DNA of 64,000 bases from NCBI GenBank assembly GCA_012513915.1, contig JAAZBG010000133.1, forward strand, positions 1-64,000, written 5' to 3'. Source of the DNA: Fibrobacter sp. GTDB lineage: Bacteria > Fibrobacterota > Chitinivibrionia > Chitinivibrionales > Chitinispirillaceae. Of this stretch, positions 16,581-25,424 are shown piece by piece. The notes beneath the pieces are model-generated. The model did no database searches and was not told where the DNA came from. It saw nothing but the letters and a program-made list of their open reading frames with translations. Numbering within the stretch: the stretch's first letter is position 1; every line of letters starts with the position of its first letter. The position numbers and the translations under genes were made by a program.

Positions 16581-18845
16581 ATGAAATTTCGCCTCAGTGC
16601 GCTATTGTTACTTCTTATTACATGTTTAATCTTCTCTGTACAGGCAAAGGTGCTCGATACACTGGTAATTGAAGGACTCAGTATCAACTCTCCAGGTGTT
16701 GTCCGTAACGCACTTGAAATTCGTGAAAAACGTCAGTTTACCACTTCAGATATTCAGGAATCAATCCGTAAACTCTATTCTTTAGGGCTTTTTAAGGGAA
16801 TAGACTTTTTTATCATTAACGAGACCGATTCCAGTGCGTCCCTGAAATTATCACTGATCGAAAACTCAATCTGTGAGAACTATGAGTTCCATGGTAATAA
16901 GAAGCTAAAAGCGAAAGAGCTTGAAGAGAAAATTACTTTGAAGCGCGGGCAGATACTTACTGATGCGGTTTTATTTAAAAATGAAAAGATTCTCCGCGAT
17001 TTTTATACAGAAAAAGGGTATAACCTTGCGGAAATTACCACCGAGCAGATTTCAACAAAAGTTCCTGGAAATGTAATTGTCAAATTTACAATTAAGGAAA
17101 ATGCCCAGGTTAGAATTACCAACATAACGTTTGATGGCAATACCAATATTGAGACGAGAAAACTGGCAAGGAAATTCAAGACGAAAAGTCATAAGTGGTA
17201 TCGCTCCGGTGACTTCAATAAGGATCTTTACAGAGCACATCTTGATACACTAATGATGTTCTATAATGAGAAGGGGTTCCTTGATGCATCTGTGGAAAGT
17301 GATAGCGTCTGGTATAGCGAAAACAAAAGAGATCTGAATATTTACGTAAAGGTAAATGAAGGTCGCAGGTATATCACGGGTAACTTCTTCTTTGCAGGAA
17401 ATAAAATTATTGAAACAGATTCTTTAAAGGGACAGATTGCACTTAAAAAAGGAAAACCATTCCAAAAGTCAAAGTATGACCTGACAAAATACATGGTGGA
17501 GACTGCGTATCGGGATGAGGGGTATCTCTGGATACAGGTTGATGATGGGAAGAGTTTCAGAGGTGATACCATCGATGTTACCTTTTCGATTGTTGAGGGA
17601 CGCGCAGCTGTAGTTCGTAAAATTGATGTAAAAGGAAATACAAAGACGCTTGAAAAAGTGGTACGTCGCGAATTAAGCTGTTTGCCGGGGAAAAAATACA
17701 AACAAAAGCTTATGATGCGAAGCCGTCAGGAACTTATGGGACTTAATTTTTTCTCCGATATCAGACCGGATCTGATTCCTGTTGAGGATGGTACTATCGA
17801 CCTTGTCTTTGATGTTACCGAAAAGGATAATATCGGACAACTTCAGATCGGTGCGGCACTTGCCGCAAACAGCGGATTTGTAGGTACGTTTTCTACTGCA
17901 ATACCAAATTTCAGAGGTGCCGGTGAGGAACTTAAAGTTAGTTTGGAGTATGGTGCAAATCGTCAGAATGCAGTGTTGAGTTTTACCGAGCCCTGGGCAT
18001 TTGACAAACCGATGTCACTTGGTGGAAGTCTTTTCTACACAAACACGGAAGGTGATCTTGAAGATAGTAAAATTTATGGTCTGACATTGAACACTATACG
18101 TACACGACTTAAGTGGCCGGATGACCTTTTCAGGCTGCGTTTATCGTATACAGTGAGCTATGAGGAATCCGACAGATCAGACTCTACCTATAGTGGCTTG
18201 AAGGTGATTGAGGATGGCTGGACAAGCAAAATCGGTTTTGGTATTGAACGCCGTGATCTGGATCTCGCTATCTTTCCCACACGAGGATCACGTTTCTCGA
18301 TAGATCCTGAATTTTGCGGTCTTGGTGGAGATTTCAACTATTTCAAAGGTACAATCTCCTATGATCATTACTTCGCTCTTCCGAAAAAATTTGTTCTCAG
18401 TTCACGTTCAAAAATCGGTACAATTCAAAAGCTCTCTAAGGATGATGTTTACATTTCGGCATCGGATCTGTTTAGTGTCGGTGGCGTCTATGTCGATGCA
18501 GATCTTAGAGGATATCCTGATAACGATCCGTTTGGAGGATACTCAAATAATCAGGCAACTGGTTTGAACATGTACGCAACAACGCTTGAACTCAGGTATC
18601 CTGTTCTTGATCAGCAATTGTATGTTCTTGGATTTATGGATTATGGTAACACAGTGGAAAGACTTTCAGATATCAGCCTGACAAATGTGTATAAAGGTAT
18701 TGGCGCAGGAGTACGGCTTAGCTTACCAATGATCGGTATGCTCGGGTTTGATTTCGGTTGGGGTCTCGACCATCCAGGTAAGAAGGATTTTGCGAAAAAT
18801 GAAACGGAATTCCATTTTCATTTCATGATGAACCGGGGTTTTTAA
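16581..18845 (+). CDS. bamA: BamA, outer-membrane protein assembly factor
   Basis: Signal peptide residues 1-22 (cleaved after VQA), then five POTRA repeats (about 23-410; each with a G-N-x-K/T turn such as FHGNKKLKAKEL, FDGNTNIETRKL, VKGNTKTLEKV), then a 16-strand Omp85 barrel (about 415-754). The VRGF/Y motif appears as DLRGYPD, and the chain ends in phenylalanine (NRGF), the usual outer-membrane signal. BamA folds and inserts beta-barrel proteins. It heads a run with ompH, lpxD, lpxC/fabZ and lpxA, the classic envelope operon order. The length is close to that of other BamA proteins. Confidence 0.94.
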   Translation: MKFRLSALLLLLITCLIFSVQAKVLDTLVIEGLSINSPGVVRNALEIREKRQFTTSDIQESIRKLYSLGLFKGIDFFIINETDSSASLKLSLIENSICENYEFHGNKKLKAKELEEKITLKRGQILTDAVLFKNEKILRDFYTEKGYNLAEITTEQISTKVPGNVIVKFTIKENAQVRITNITFDGNTNIETRKLARKFKTKSHKWYRSGDFNKDLYRAHLDTLMMFYNEKGFLDASVESDSVWYSENKRDLNIYVKVNEGRRYITGNFFFAGNKIIETDSLKGQIALKKGKPFQKSKYDLTKYMVETAYRDEGYLWIQVDDGKSFRGDTIDVTFSIVEGRAAVVRKIDVKGNTKTLEKVVRRELSCLPGKKYKQKLMMRSRQELMGLNFFSDIRPDLIPVEDGTIDLVFDVTEKDNIGQLQIGAALAANSGFVGTFSTAIPNFRGAGEELKVSLEYGANRQNAVLSFTEPWAFDKPMSLGGSLFYTNTEGDLEDSKIYGLTLNTIRTRLKWPDDLFRLRLSYTVSYEESDRSDSTYSGLKVIEDGWTSKIGFGIERRDLDLAIFPTRGSRFSIDPEFCGLGGDFNYFKGTISYDHYFALPKKFVLSSRSKIGTIQKLSKDDVYISASDLFSVGGVYVDADLRGYPDNDPFGGYSNNQATGLNMYATTLELRYPVLDQQLYVLGFMDYGNTVERLSDISLTNVYKGIGAGVRLSLPMIGMLGFDFGWGLDHPGKKDFAKNETEFHFHFMMNRGF

Positions 18846-18936
18846 CAGTAATTTATAATAAATACTGAATAAGGAAATTACTTTTCAACTAACAGTGTCA
18901 GAATATTATAAGACTTTTTATACAGGAGGATTTTCA

Positions 18937-19455
18937 ATGCGTAAAATTATCACAACAGGTATGCTTGCAATCTGTGCAACGGTATCGTTCACATGGGCTG
19001 AGTTGAAAATTGGCTTTATCAACTCTGAAGCTATTTTTCAGGAATTTGAGGGAACCAAGCAGGCACAGGAAAAGTTTAATAAAGAAGTCGCAAAATGGGA
19101 GCAGGATGCATCCAAAAAGCAAAAAGAAATTAAAGACATGAAAGAACAGATTGATAAGCAGAGTTTACTTCTCAGTGCTGAAAGAAAAAAAGCTCTTGAG
19201 GATTCTCTTGAAATGAAAATGGCGCAGTATCAGAAGTTCCTTCAGGAGAAATTCGGTCAGAAAGGTGAGGCGCTTACAAAGAATGAAGAGCTCACAAAAC
19301 CAATTATCGAAAAGATCAACAAAATCATTGATAAAATAGCAAAAGAAGAGAACTTCGATTTTATTTATGATGCACGTGCGGGTGGTATTGTATATGCAAA
19401 ACCTGCATACGATTTGAGTAAAAGGGTACTCGATCTCTTAAATAAGGAAAAATAG
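18937..19455 (+). CDS. OmpH/Skp-family periplasmic chaperone
   Basis: A 172-residue protein from ATG 18937, which follows a strong CAGGAGG site; the upstream in-frame ATG at 18895 has none and would hide the signal peptide. Residues 1-20 are a signal peptide. The mature part begins [18 protein letters not shown], the OmpH/Skp start, and is a long lysine/glutamate-rich coiled coil (about 45-120), ending with [14 protein letters not shown]. Skp holds unfolded outer-membrane proteins on their way to BamA, which is encoded just upstream. Its last base overlaps the lpxD GTG start. Confidence 0.9.
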   Translation: MRKIITTGMLAICATVSFTWAELKIGFINSEAIFQEFEGTKQAQEKFNKEVAKWEQDASKKQKEIKDMKEQIDKQSLLLSAERKKALEDSLEMKMAQYQKFLQEKFGQKGEALTKNEELTKPIIEKINKIIDKIAKEENFDFIYDARAGGIVYAKPAYDLSKRVLDLLNKEK

Positions 19456-20477
19456 TGGTTACACTTGCTGATATAGCAAAAATTATCGGTTCAGCTGTTC
19501 CTGATGGTTCAGCTGAACTTGTCGTTTCGGGAATAAAATCACCGGTTCATGCAACAAACACCGATGTGACATTCCTGTCAAGTAAGGAATTTCTTGAGCA
19601 GGTAAAGCGTAGCGTTTGTGTTGCGGTGATTGTCAAAGCCGGAGAGCGCATTGATGGGAAAATCTGCCTTGAGGTTGACGATCCGTATGTTGCATATGCA
19701 AAGGTTGCAAATTTTTTCGAAGATCGGTCGCCACTATTCAATGAAGGCATTTCGAAAGATGCAATAGTTGACAAGTCGGCCGTAATCGATCCGTCGGTTT
19801 CTGTTGGTCCCGGAACGATTATTGGGGCAGCGGTCTCTATCGGTAAAGGATGCAGGATTGGAGCCCGTTGTGTAATTGAACGGGATTCAAAAATCGGTTC
19901 TGATTGCAGAATTGACAGTGGAACGATTATCCGGTGGGGAACTGTTATCGGAAATCGTAGTGTGATACAATCCTCTGCAGTGATCGGTAGTGATGGTTTC
20001 GGGAACGCACGTGAAAAAGATGGCTCCTGGATCCGCATTCCTGCATTTGGAAATGTCGTTATCGGTGACGATACTGAAATCGGTGCCGGGACAACTATTG
20101 ACAGGGGAAACTTCGATCCGACGCTTATCGGTAATGGGGTAAAACTCGACAACCTTATACATATTGCTCATAATGTCACCATTGATGAAAACACGGCTAT
20201 CGCGGCACAGACAGGAATCAGTGGTTCAACCAAAATCGGAAAACGGGTAATCATCGGTGGTCAGGCCGGTTTTGTGGGGCATATAGAAATAGGTGATGAT
20301 ACCTTTGTCGGTGCAAAAGCCGGCATCTCAAAAGGCACTCCGCCAAAATCAAAAATAACCGGATATCCCGCACGTGATCTCATGACCATGCGCCGCATTG
20401 AAGCATCACAGATGGAATTGCCGGCATTACTAAAAGATATTAAAAAAATTAAGAAACAGTTGAATATTGACAAATAG
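19455..20477 (+). CDS. lpxD: UDP-3-O-(3-hydroxyacyl)glucosamine N-acyltransferase
   Basis: A 340-residue LpxD: N-terminal uridine-binding domain (residues 1-100), then a left-handed beta-helix of hexapeptide repeats (I/V-G-x-x-x-x) and a C-terminal helix. The catalytic histidine region is [11 protein letters not shown], followed by [13 protein letters not shown]. It adds the N-linked hydroxyacyl chain in lipid A synthesis using acyl-ACP. The GTG start overlaps the ompH stop by 1 nt after an AAGGA-type site. An 89-bp gap with direct repeats separates it from lpxC/fabZ. Confidence 0.94.
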   Translation: MVTLADIAKIIGSAVPDGSAELVVSGIKSPVHATNTDVTFLSSKEFLEQVKRSVCVAVIVKAGERIDGKICLEVDDPYVAYAKVANFFEDRSPLFNEGISKDAIVDKSAVIDPSVSVGPGTIIGAAVSIGKGCRIGARCVIERDSKIGSDCRIDSGTIIRWGTVIGNRSVIQSSAVIGSDGFGNAREKDGSWIRIPAFGNVVIGDDTEIGAGTTIDRGNFDPTLIGNGVKLDNLIHIAHNVTIDENTAIAAQTGISGSTKIGKRVIIGGQAGFVGHIEIGDDTFVGAKAGISKGTPPKSKITGYPARDLMTMRRIEASQMELPALLKDIKKIKKQLNIDK

Positions 20478-20505
20478 GAATATGCACTTGATATCCCTCT
20501 TTTCT

Positions 20506-20535
20506 ACTGTCTACAGACTACGGATGACTGTCTAC
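20506..20535 (+). repeat. Paired 9-bp direct repeat upstream of lpxC/fabZ
   Basis: ACTGTCTAC occurs at 20506-20514 and again at 20527-20535, 21 bp apart (two helical turns), in the only sizeable gap inside the envelope operon. It might be a regulator site, or chance. Confidence 0.35.
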
Positions 20536-20566
20536 TTTCATACGTAAGAAAGGAATTCTTGCACTC

Positions 20567-21928
20567 ATGGCCTTTCAGCATACGATTGGTAAAAAAGCTT
20601 CACTTAAAGGTGTCGGACTCCACACAGGTGTCCCTACTACGGTTACGATTAATCCTGCGCCGGAAAACTCCGGTATTCGTTTTGTCAGGACTGATCTGCC
20701 AAATAAACCGGAAATCAAAGCCGATATTGACAATGTAGTGGATTTGTCGAGAGGAACCTGCATCGGTAAAGATGATGCCCGCGTTTACACTGTAGAGCAT
20801 ATCATGTCTGCTTTTGCAGGACTTAAAATTGATAACTGTCTTGTTGAGGTTGAAGCTCAGGAAATCCCATTGATGGATGGTAGTGCCATGCCGTATGTGG
20901 AATTGATTCAGAGTGCAGGAATTGTAGAGCAGAGTGCCGAAAGAGAATATCTGACAATAGAGCAGCCTATCATGTATGTCAAGGGTGATGTAGCACTGGG
21001 AGTTTTTCCTCTTGACTACTTCAGGTTGACTCTTGAAGTCGATTATAATTATCCTGCACTTGGCGCGCAGTACACAACGATGTTCTCTCTTGATGATTAC
21101 ATCAGTGACTTCGCACCGTCACGTACATTCTGTTTCCTATCCGAGATCGAAAAGCTTCGGGAACAGGGCCTTATTAAAGGCGGATCGCTTGACAGTGCAC
21201 TTGTTGTTCAGGATATCGAATTGACTAATGAACATGTTGACTACATCCGCCGTCTGTTTAACTGGCAGGGGCCTGTCGAGGGTGGAAAAAATGGTTTCCT
21301 GAATAATACGGAATTACGTTTTTATAACGAACCGTGTCGTCACAAAGCACTTGATCTTGTTGGTGACCTATACCTTTTAGGAAAGCCGCTGAATGCACAT
21401 ATCATCGGTGCCCGTACGGGGCATGCTGCAAATATTGCTGTTGGAAAACAGATTCGTGATTTAATCAATAAGACTCTTAAGAAAAAAGAAGGCACTATTA
21501 TCCAGCTTGGCTATGAGGAAATTCTTAAAACGATTCCACATAGGCACCCATTTTTGTTTGTTGACAAAGTACTTGAAATAGTTCCCGGAAAAAGAATCGT
21601 AGCTCAGAAGAATGTTTCATTTAATGATAATTTTTTTGAGGGACACTTTCCCGGAAATCCTGTTATGCCCGGGGTGCTTCAGATTGAAGCGCTTGCACAG
21701 GCTGCCACCATAATGGGATTATTCGGAAAAAGTGAAGAGGAGCGAAAAGTCTTATTCCTTGGTATTGATAGTGCGAGATTCCGCGGAATTGTTCGCCCCG
21801 GTGATACGCTTCGTCTTGAGGTGGTTATGACACAATTCAGACGTGGTACCGGAAAATTTGAAGGTAAGGCATATGTGGGCGATAAGCTTGTTTGTGAAGC
21901 AAATATGCTTGCTATGCTTGGTGTTTAA
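20567..21928 (+). CDS. lpxC: LpxC-FabZ fusion: UDP-3-O-acyl-GlcNAc deacetylase / 3-hydroxyacyl-ACP dehydratase
   Basis: Residues 1-300 are LpxC (KGVGLHTG; zinc ligands in VEHIMSAFAGL and HKALDLVGDL; HIIGARTGHAANI). Residues about 305-453 are FabZ (IPHRHPFLFVD; FFEGHFPGNPVMPGVLQIEALAQ). LpxC commits UDP-acyl-GlcNAc to lipid A; FabZ dehydrates hydroxyacyl-ACP toward fatty acids, so the two activities compete for the same hydroxyacyl pool. Such fusions are known mainly in Bacteroidetes and related FCB lineages. All main catalytic residues are visible. It lies between lpxD and lpxA. Confidence 0.95.
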   Translation: MAFQHTIGKKASLKGVGLHTGVPTTVTINPAPENSGIRFVRTDLPNKPEIKADIDNVVDLSRGTCIGKDDARVYTVEHIMSAFAGLKIDNCLVEVEAQEIPLMDGSAMPYVELIQSAGIVEQSAEREYLTIEQPIMYVKGDVALGVFPLDYFRLTLEVDYNYPALGAQYTTMFSLDDYISDFAPSRTFCFLSEIEKLREQGLIKGGSLDSALVVQDIELTNEHVDYIRRLFNWQGPVEGGKNGFLNNTELRFYNEPCRHKALDLVGDLYLLGKPLNAHIIGARTGHAANIAVGKQIRDLINKTLKKKEGTIIQLGYEEILKTIPHRHPFLFVDKVLEIVPGKRIVAQKNVSFNDNFFEGHFPGNPVMPGVLQIEALAQAATIMGLFGKSEEERKVLFLGIDSARFRGIVRPGDTLRLEVVMTQFRRGTGKFEGKAYVGDKLVCEANMLAMLGV

Positions 21929-21945
21929 CAAGAGAGAAATAGCAG

Positions 21946-22740
21946 ATGTCAACGAATATTCATCCTACTGCAATTCTTGAACCAGGTGTACAAATCGGTG
22001 AAGATACTGTTGTGGGACCATATACCGTTATTGAAAAAGATGTAGTTGTCGGGGACAGATGTATCATTGGTTCCCATGTAATGCTTGACGAGGGATGCAG
22101 AATTGGTGATGAATCCCGTATATTTAAAGGTGCAGCAATCGGTCTTGAGCCTCAGGATAAAAAATTCGATAACGAAAAAACATATACTTTTATAGGGAAA
22201 CGTACTGTACTTAGGGAGTTTGTTACTGTAAACAGGGGTACTGTTGATAGAGGAGAAACACGAATCGGCAATGACTGCTGGATTATGGCGTATTGTCATG
22301 TCGCACATGATTGTCTTCTTGGTAACAATGTCACTATATCAAATGGTCTGGCGATGGCTGGTCATGTAGAAGTCGGAAACCATGTTACGATTGGCGGTAT
22401 AGTTCCGATTCATCAATTTACACGTATTGGGGATTATGCAATAGTAGGTGCTGTAACACGTCCTTTCATGGATGTTGTGCCTTTCTCCATGGTTGGTGGC
22501 GAAGCAACGACACACATTATAGGTATTAACAAAGTGGGACTTGAACGCCATGGCTTCTCGGAAGAACGGAGAGCTGATATCAAGCGTGCTTACAGGATTC
22601 TGTTTCGTGATGGATTGAAGCTGACTGATGCAATAACGTTGCTCAGTGAAAAATTTCCGGCCAATGATGATATTAAACTGCTGATTGACTTTTTGCAAAA
22701 ACCATCAAAGCGTGGTATTATGCGTATGTCGAATGATTAG
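21946..22740 (+). CDS. lpxA: UDP-N-acetylglucosamine acyltransferase
   Basis: A 264-residue hexapeptide-repeat enzyme with the LpxA signatures EPQDKKF, REFVTVNRGT and the catalytic-histidine segment CHVAHDCLLGNN, plus a C-terminal helical domain (RADIKRAYRILFRDGLKL). It starts lipid A synthesis by O-acylating UDP-GlcNAc. It is 17 bp after lpxC/fabZ with an AGAGA-type site. lpxB, the usual next gene, is not in the window; murI follows instead. Confidence 0.95.
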   Translation: MSTNIHPTAILEPGVQIGEDTVVGPYTVIEKDVVVGDRCIIGSHVMLDEGCRIGDESRIFKGAAIGLEPQDKKFDNEKTYTFIGKRTVLREFVTVNRGTVDRGETRIGNDCWIMAYCHVAHDCLLGNNVTISNGLAMAGHVEVGNHVTIGGIVPIHQFTRIGDYAIVGAVTRPFMDVVPFSMVGGEATTHIIGINKVGLERHGFSEERRADIKRAYRILFRDGLKLTDAITLLSEKFPANDDIKLLIDFLQKPSKRGIMRMSND

Positions 22741-22759
22741 GCTGCAATCTGATAAAAGT

Positions 22760-23590
22760 ATGAAACATCCAATCGGAATATTTGATTCTGGCTATGGTGG
22801 TATGACAGTACTCAGGGAGATTGTTGCATCATTGCCTGAATACGATTTTATTTACGCAGGTGATAATGCACGATCACCGTATGGCACACGGTCGTTTGAG
22901 ACTGTTTACCGATACACGCAGGAAGCGGTAACATGGTTGTTCAATCAGGGGTGTGAGCTGGTTATACTTGCCTGTAACACTGCATCCGCTAAAGCACTCA
23001 GGACTATTCAGCAGAAAGATTTGTCAGTAATTGCACCGGGCAAACGTGTTCTTGGTGTTATTCGTCCAATTACCGAAGTGGCCGGCAATTTTTCAAACAG
23101 TAAACACATTGGTATATTTGCCACTCCGGGAACAGTTAAATCCAATACGTATGTTATTGAAATAAAAAAGTTTTTCCCTGAGTGCATTGTTACACAGGAA
23201 GCATGTCCCATGTGGGTTCCGTTAATAGAAAATAATGAACACTGTTCCGATGGTGCAGAGTTTTTTATTCGTAAAAATGTTCAAAATCTTCTCAGTGCAG
23301 ATCTACAGATTGACACTGTTATTCTCGGATGTACACACTATCCTTTTATTTATGACAAAATCGCTTCATTACTGCCGGAAAATGTGACCATTATTAATCA
23401 GGGAACTATTGTTGCCCGAAGTCTTCTTGATTATTTGCGAAGACACCCCGAAATTGATCGTAAATTGTCAAAGAATCATGATATCTGTTTCTTTACATCA
23501 GAGACACCGGATGGGTTTGACAAACAGGCAATGATGTTTTTTGGAAATGAGATTCGGTCTGTTCAGGTAGACTTCGAAAAAATAGTGTGA
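22760..23590 (+). CDS. murI: Glutamate racemase
   Basis: Contains the MurI motifs GIFDSGYGGMTVLREI, the first catalytic cysteine in ACNTASA and the second in LGCTHYPF; 276 residues from ATG 22760, a normal size. It makes D-glutamate for peptidoglycan in the cytoplasm. The frame is open back to a TTG at 22685 and an ATG at 22733 that overlaps the lpxA stop, but homologues start at the position of MKHPIGIFDSG. No strong ribosome site is seen, so translational coupling to lpxA is likely. Confidence 0.93.
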   Translation: MKHPIGIFDSGYGGMTVLREIVASLPEYDFIYAGDNARSPYGTRSFETVYRYTQEAVTWLFNQGCELVILACNTASAKALRTIQQKDLSVIAPGKRVLGVIRPITEVAGNFSNSKHIGIFATPGTVKSNTYVIEIKKFFPECIVTQEACPMWVPLIENNEHCSDGAEFFIRKNVQNLLSADLQIDTVILGCTHYPFIYDKIASLLPENVTIINQGTIVARSLLDYLRRHPEIDRKLSKNHDICFFTSETPDGFDKQAMMFFGNEIRSVQVDFEKIV

Positions 23591-23858
23591 TATCCATATA
23601 TGGCATGATCCACATTCCGTTTGTTTAATTCGTTAAATTACATTCTCTTACAAAACCGTATTGTCTGTTTCTCATGTTATATGTGAGCCAGCTTCATCAT
23701 TTATACAAAGTTGTTGCGGTGGGAAAACTGCACCGGATGGTAGTTGGAAAACGGAATGTTTTTTTAATAATTATTAAAATAAAAAACACGCTAAAAATCT
23801 CTCGAATATTTGTATAGGACAGGTTATAATGAGTATCGGGATACCACATTCTTAACAA

Positions 23859-25289
23859 ATGATAGGCAGATACGTACTTATGGAAATAGCTGAATTCCTT
23901 ATCGAAATGATCAAACAGTACGGATATATTATCGTTTTTCTTGCCATTATGCTCGAGAGTATGGGTGTTCCCATGCCGGGAGAGACAGCACTTATTATTG
24001 CTGCGGCTGCTGCCGGGACAGGACATCTTAATATATATGGTGTTATTATTGCCGCGGCATCTGGTGCGATTATTGGTGATGGAATAGGGTATTGGATCGG
24101 CCGTAAGCTCGGACGTCCGTTCCTTGAAAAACACGGCCGATGGTTTCACTTAACAGAAGATAGGATGTTCAAGCTTGAAAAACTGTTTGTTAAACATGGA
24201 CCTATGACGGTTTTTTTTGGTCGCTTTTTTTCACTGTTGCGTACGTATGCGGCACTTTTTGCTGGTGTCTGGCATATGAAATATGCTGTGTTCACTTTGT
24301 ATAATGCTCTTGGTGGAATAGTTTGGGCGGTTATTTTCGGTGTGCTTGGTTACCTGTTTGGTCAGAATCTGCCGCTGCTTGAAAAAGTAGCCAAAACGAT
24401 CGGTTGGGCGCTCACGATACCTCTTGTTTGCATTATTGCCAGTGTATTTATGTGGCGATGGTCAATAAAGCACAAAGATTTAGTCAGGAGCCGGTTTACC
24501 AGTATTCTAAGGAAGGTTGGATATTACTATGTTATTAATCGTTTCTCATGGCAGATTCATTGGCTGCTGCGTCACTGGACTGCTGCACAATATACAATTC
24601 TTCATATTACAACAGGACTTATACTGGCATGTACCGGAGTTTTCATTTTTGTAAAAGTTTCAGTCAGTGCATTTACTGATAATAAAATTGCTGAATGGGA
24701 TTCTATTGTGTTCACTACTATGCAATCCTGGGCAACACCGGTTTCGACAGCAATATTTCAAATATTTACGGTAATTGGTTCGTATGGAATAACTGTTGCA
24801 GCAATATCGACAGTTATTCTTTTTATTATTAAACGGAAGTGGGTTAATGCGATTACTATGGCTGCAGTAGTTGCCGGCGGGCAGGTTATTGTATTTGTAT
24901 TGAAACTTCTGTATGCACGTCCATCACCGGTAGTGGATCATAATACAATTATTACCTGGCTCGGGTTCAGTTTTCCGAGTGGTCATGTGATGGGTTCTCT
25001 GGTAATTCTGGGTATGCTCTCATATTTCCTCATTATCTTTTCGAAAAAATGGGTGTTTAGAACAGGTGTCGTGTTTCTTACTGCAATTATCGTTTTGTTT
25101 GTTGCATTCAGTAGAATCTATCTTGGTGAAAACTATCTCAGTGATGTTATCTGTGGATTTGCCGGTGGATTTGTCTGGTTAAGTGGATGTATTACAGCTC
25201 TTGAGCTTCTGCGGCGTGGACAAGTCGGCGATCGCAGAAGGAAAAAACGTATCGTTGTAAAGGTTGAAGTTGCAACCCCGCAAAAATAG
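23859..25289 (+). CDS. DedA-PAP2 fusion membrane protein
   Basis: Residues about 10-210 are a DedA (SNARE-associated) domain (ESMGVPMPGETALI, GDGIGYWIGRKLGRPFLEKHG, FFGRFFSLLRT). Residues about 240-455 are a multi-helix PAP2 phosphatase domain with KLLYARP and FPSGHVMG. DedA proteins flip lipid carriers and PAP2 enzymes dephosphorylate lipid phosphates, so such fusions are thought to act in undecaprenyl-phosphate recycling. In the third PAP2 motif, SRxxxxxHxxxD, the nucleophilic histidine is Asn425 (SRIYLGENYLSD; codon AAC at 25131-25133). Activity is therefore uncertain. The start could also be ATG 23880; neither has a clear ribosome site. The tail is Arg/Lys-rich. Confidence 0.85.
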   Translation: MIGRYVLMEIAEFLIEMIKQYGYIIVFLAIMLESMGVPMPGETALIIAAAAAGTGHLNIYGVIIAAASGAIIGDGIGYWIGRKLGRPFLEKHGRWFHLTEDRMFKLEKLFVKHGPMTVFFGRFFSLLRTYAALFAGVWHMKYAVFTLYNALGGIVWAVIFGVLGYLFGQNLPLLEKVAKTIGWALTIPLVCIIASVFMWRWSIKHKDLVRSRFTSILRKVGYYYVINRFSWQIHWLLRHWTAAQYTILHITTGLILACTGVFIFVKVSVSAFTDNKIAEWDSIVFTTMQSWATPVSTAIFQIFTVIGSYGITVAAISTVILFIIKRKWVNAITMAAVVAGGQVIVFVLKLLYARPSPVVDHNTIITWLGFSFPSGHVMGSLVILGMLSYFLIIFSKKWVFRTGVVFLTAIIVLFVAFSRIYLGENYLSDVICGFAGGFVWLSGCITALELLRRGQVGDRRRKKRIVVKVEVATPQK

Positions 25290-25352
25290 ATAGTCCGGGA
25301 ATCCGCTCTGGCCGGGCCGCTGTTTTTTCCTGCATGAATCTGAGTTTTCACA

Positions 25353-25361
25353 TGTTATAAT
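25353..25361 (+). promoter_or_regulatory. Extended -10 promoter element before the UPF0182 gene
   Basis: TGTTATAAT is a full extended -10 (TGnTATAAT) about 65-80 nt upstream of the start. No good -35 is seen, as is usual for extended -10 promoters. Confidence 0.4.
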
Positions 25362-25424
25362 TTCGGTACATGAATTATTTTAGCTGTGTGATGAATTGTT
25401 TTTTCAGTCTGATTTAAATGAAAG

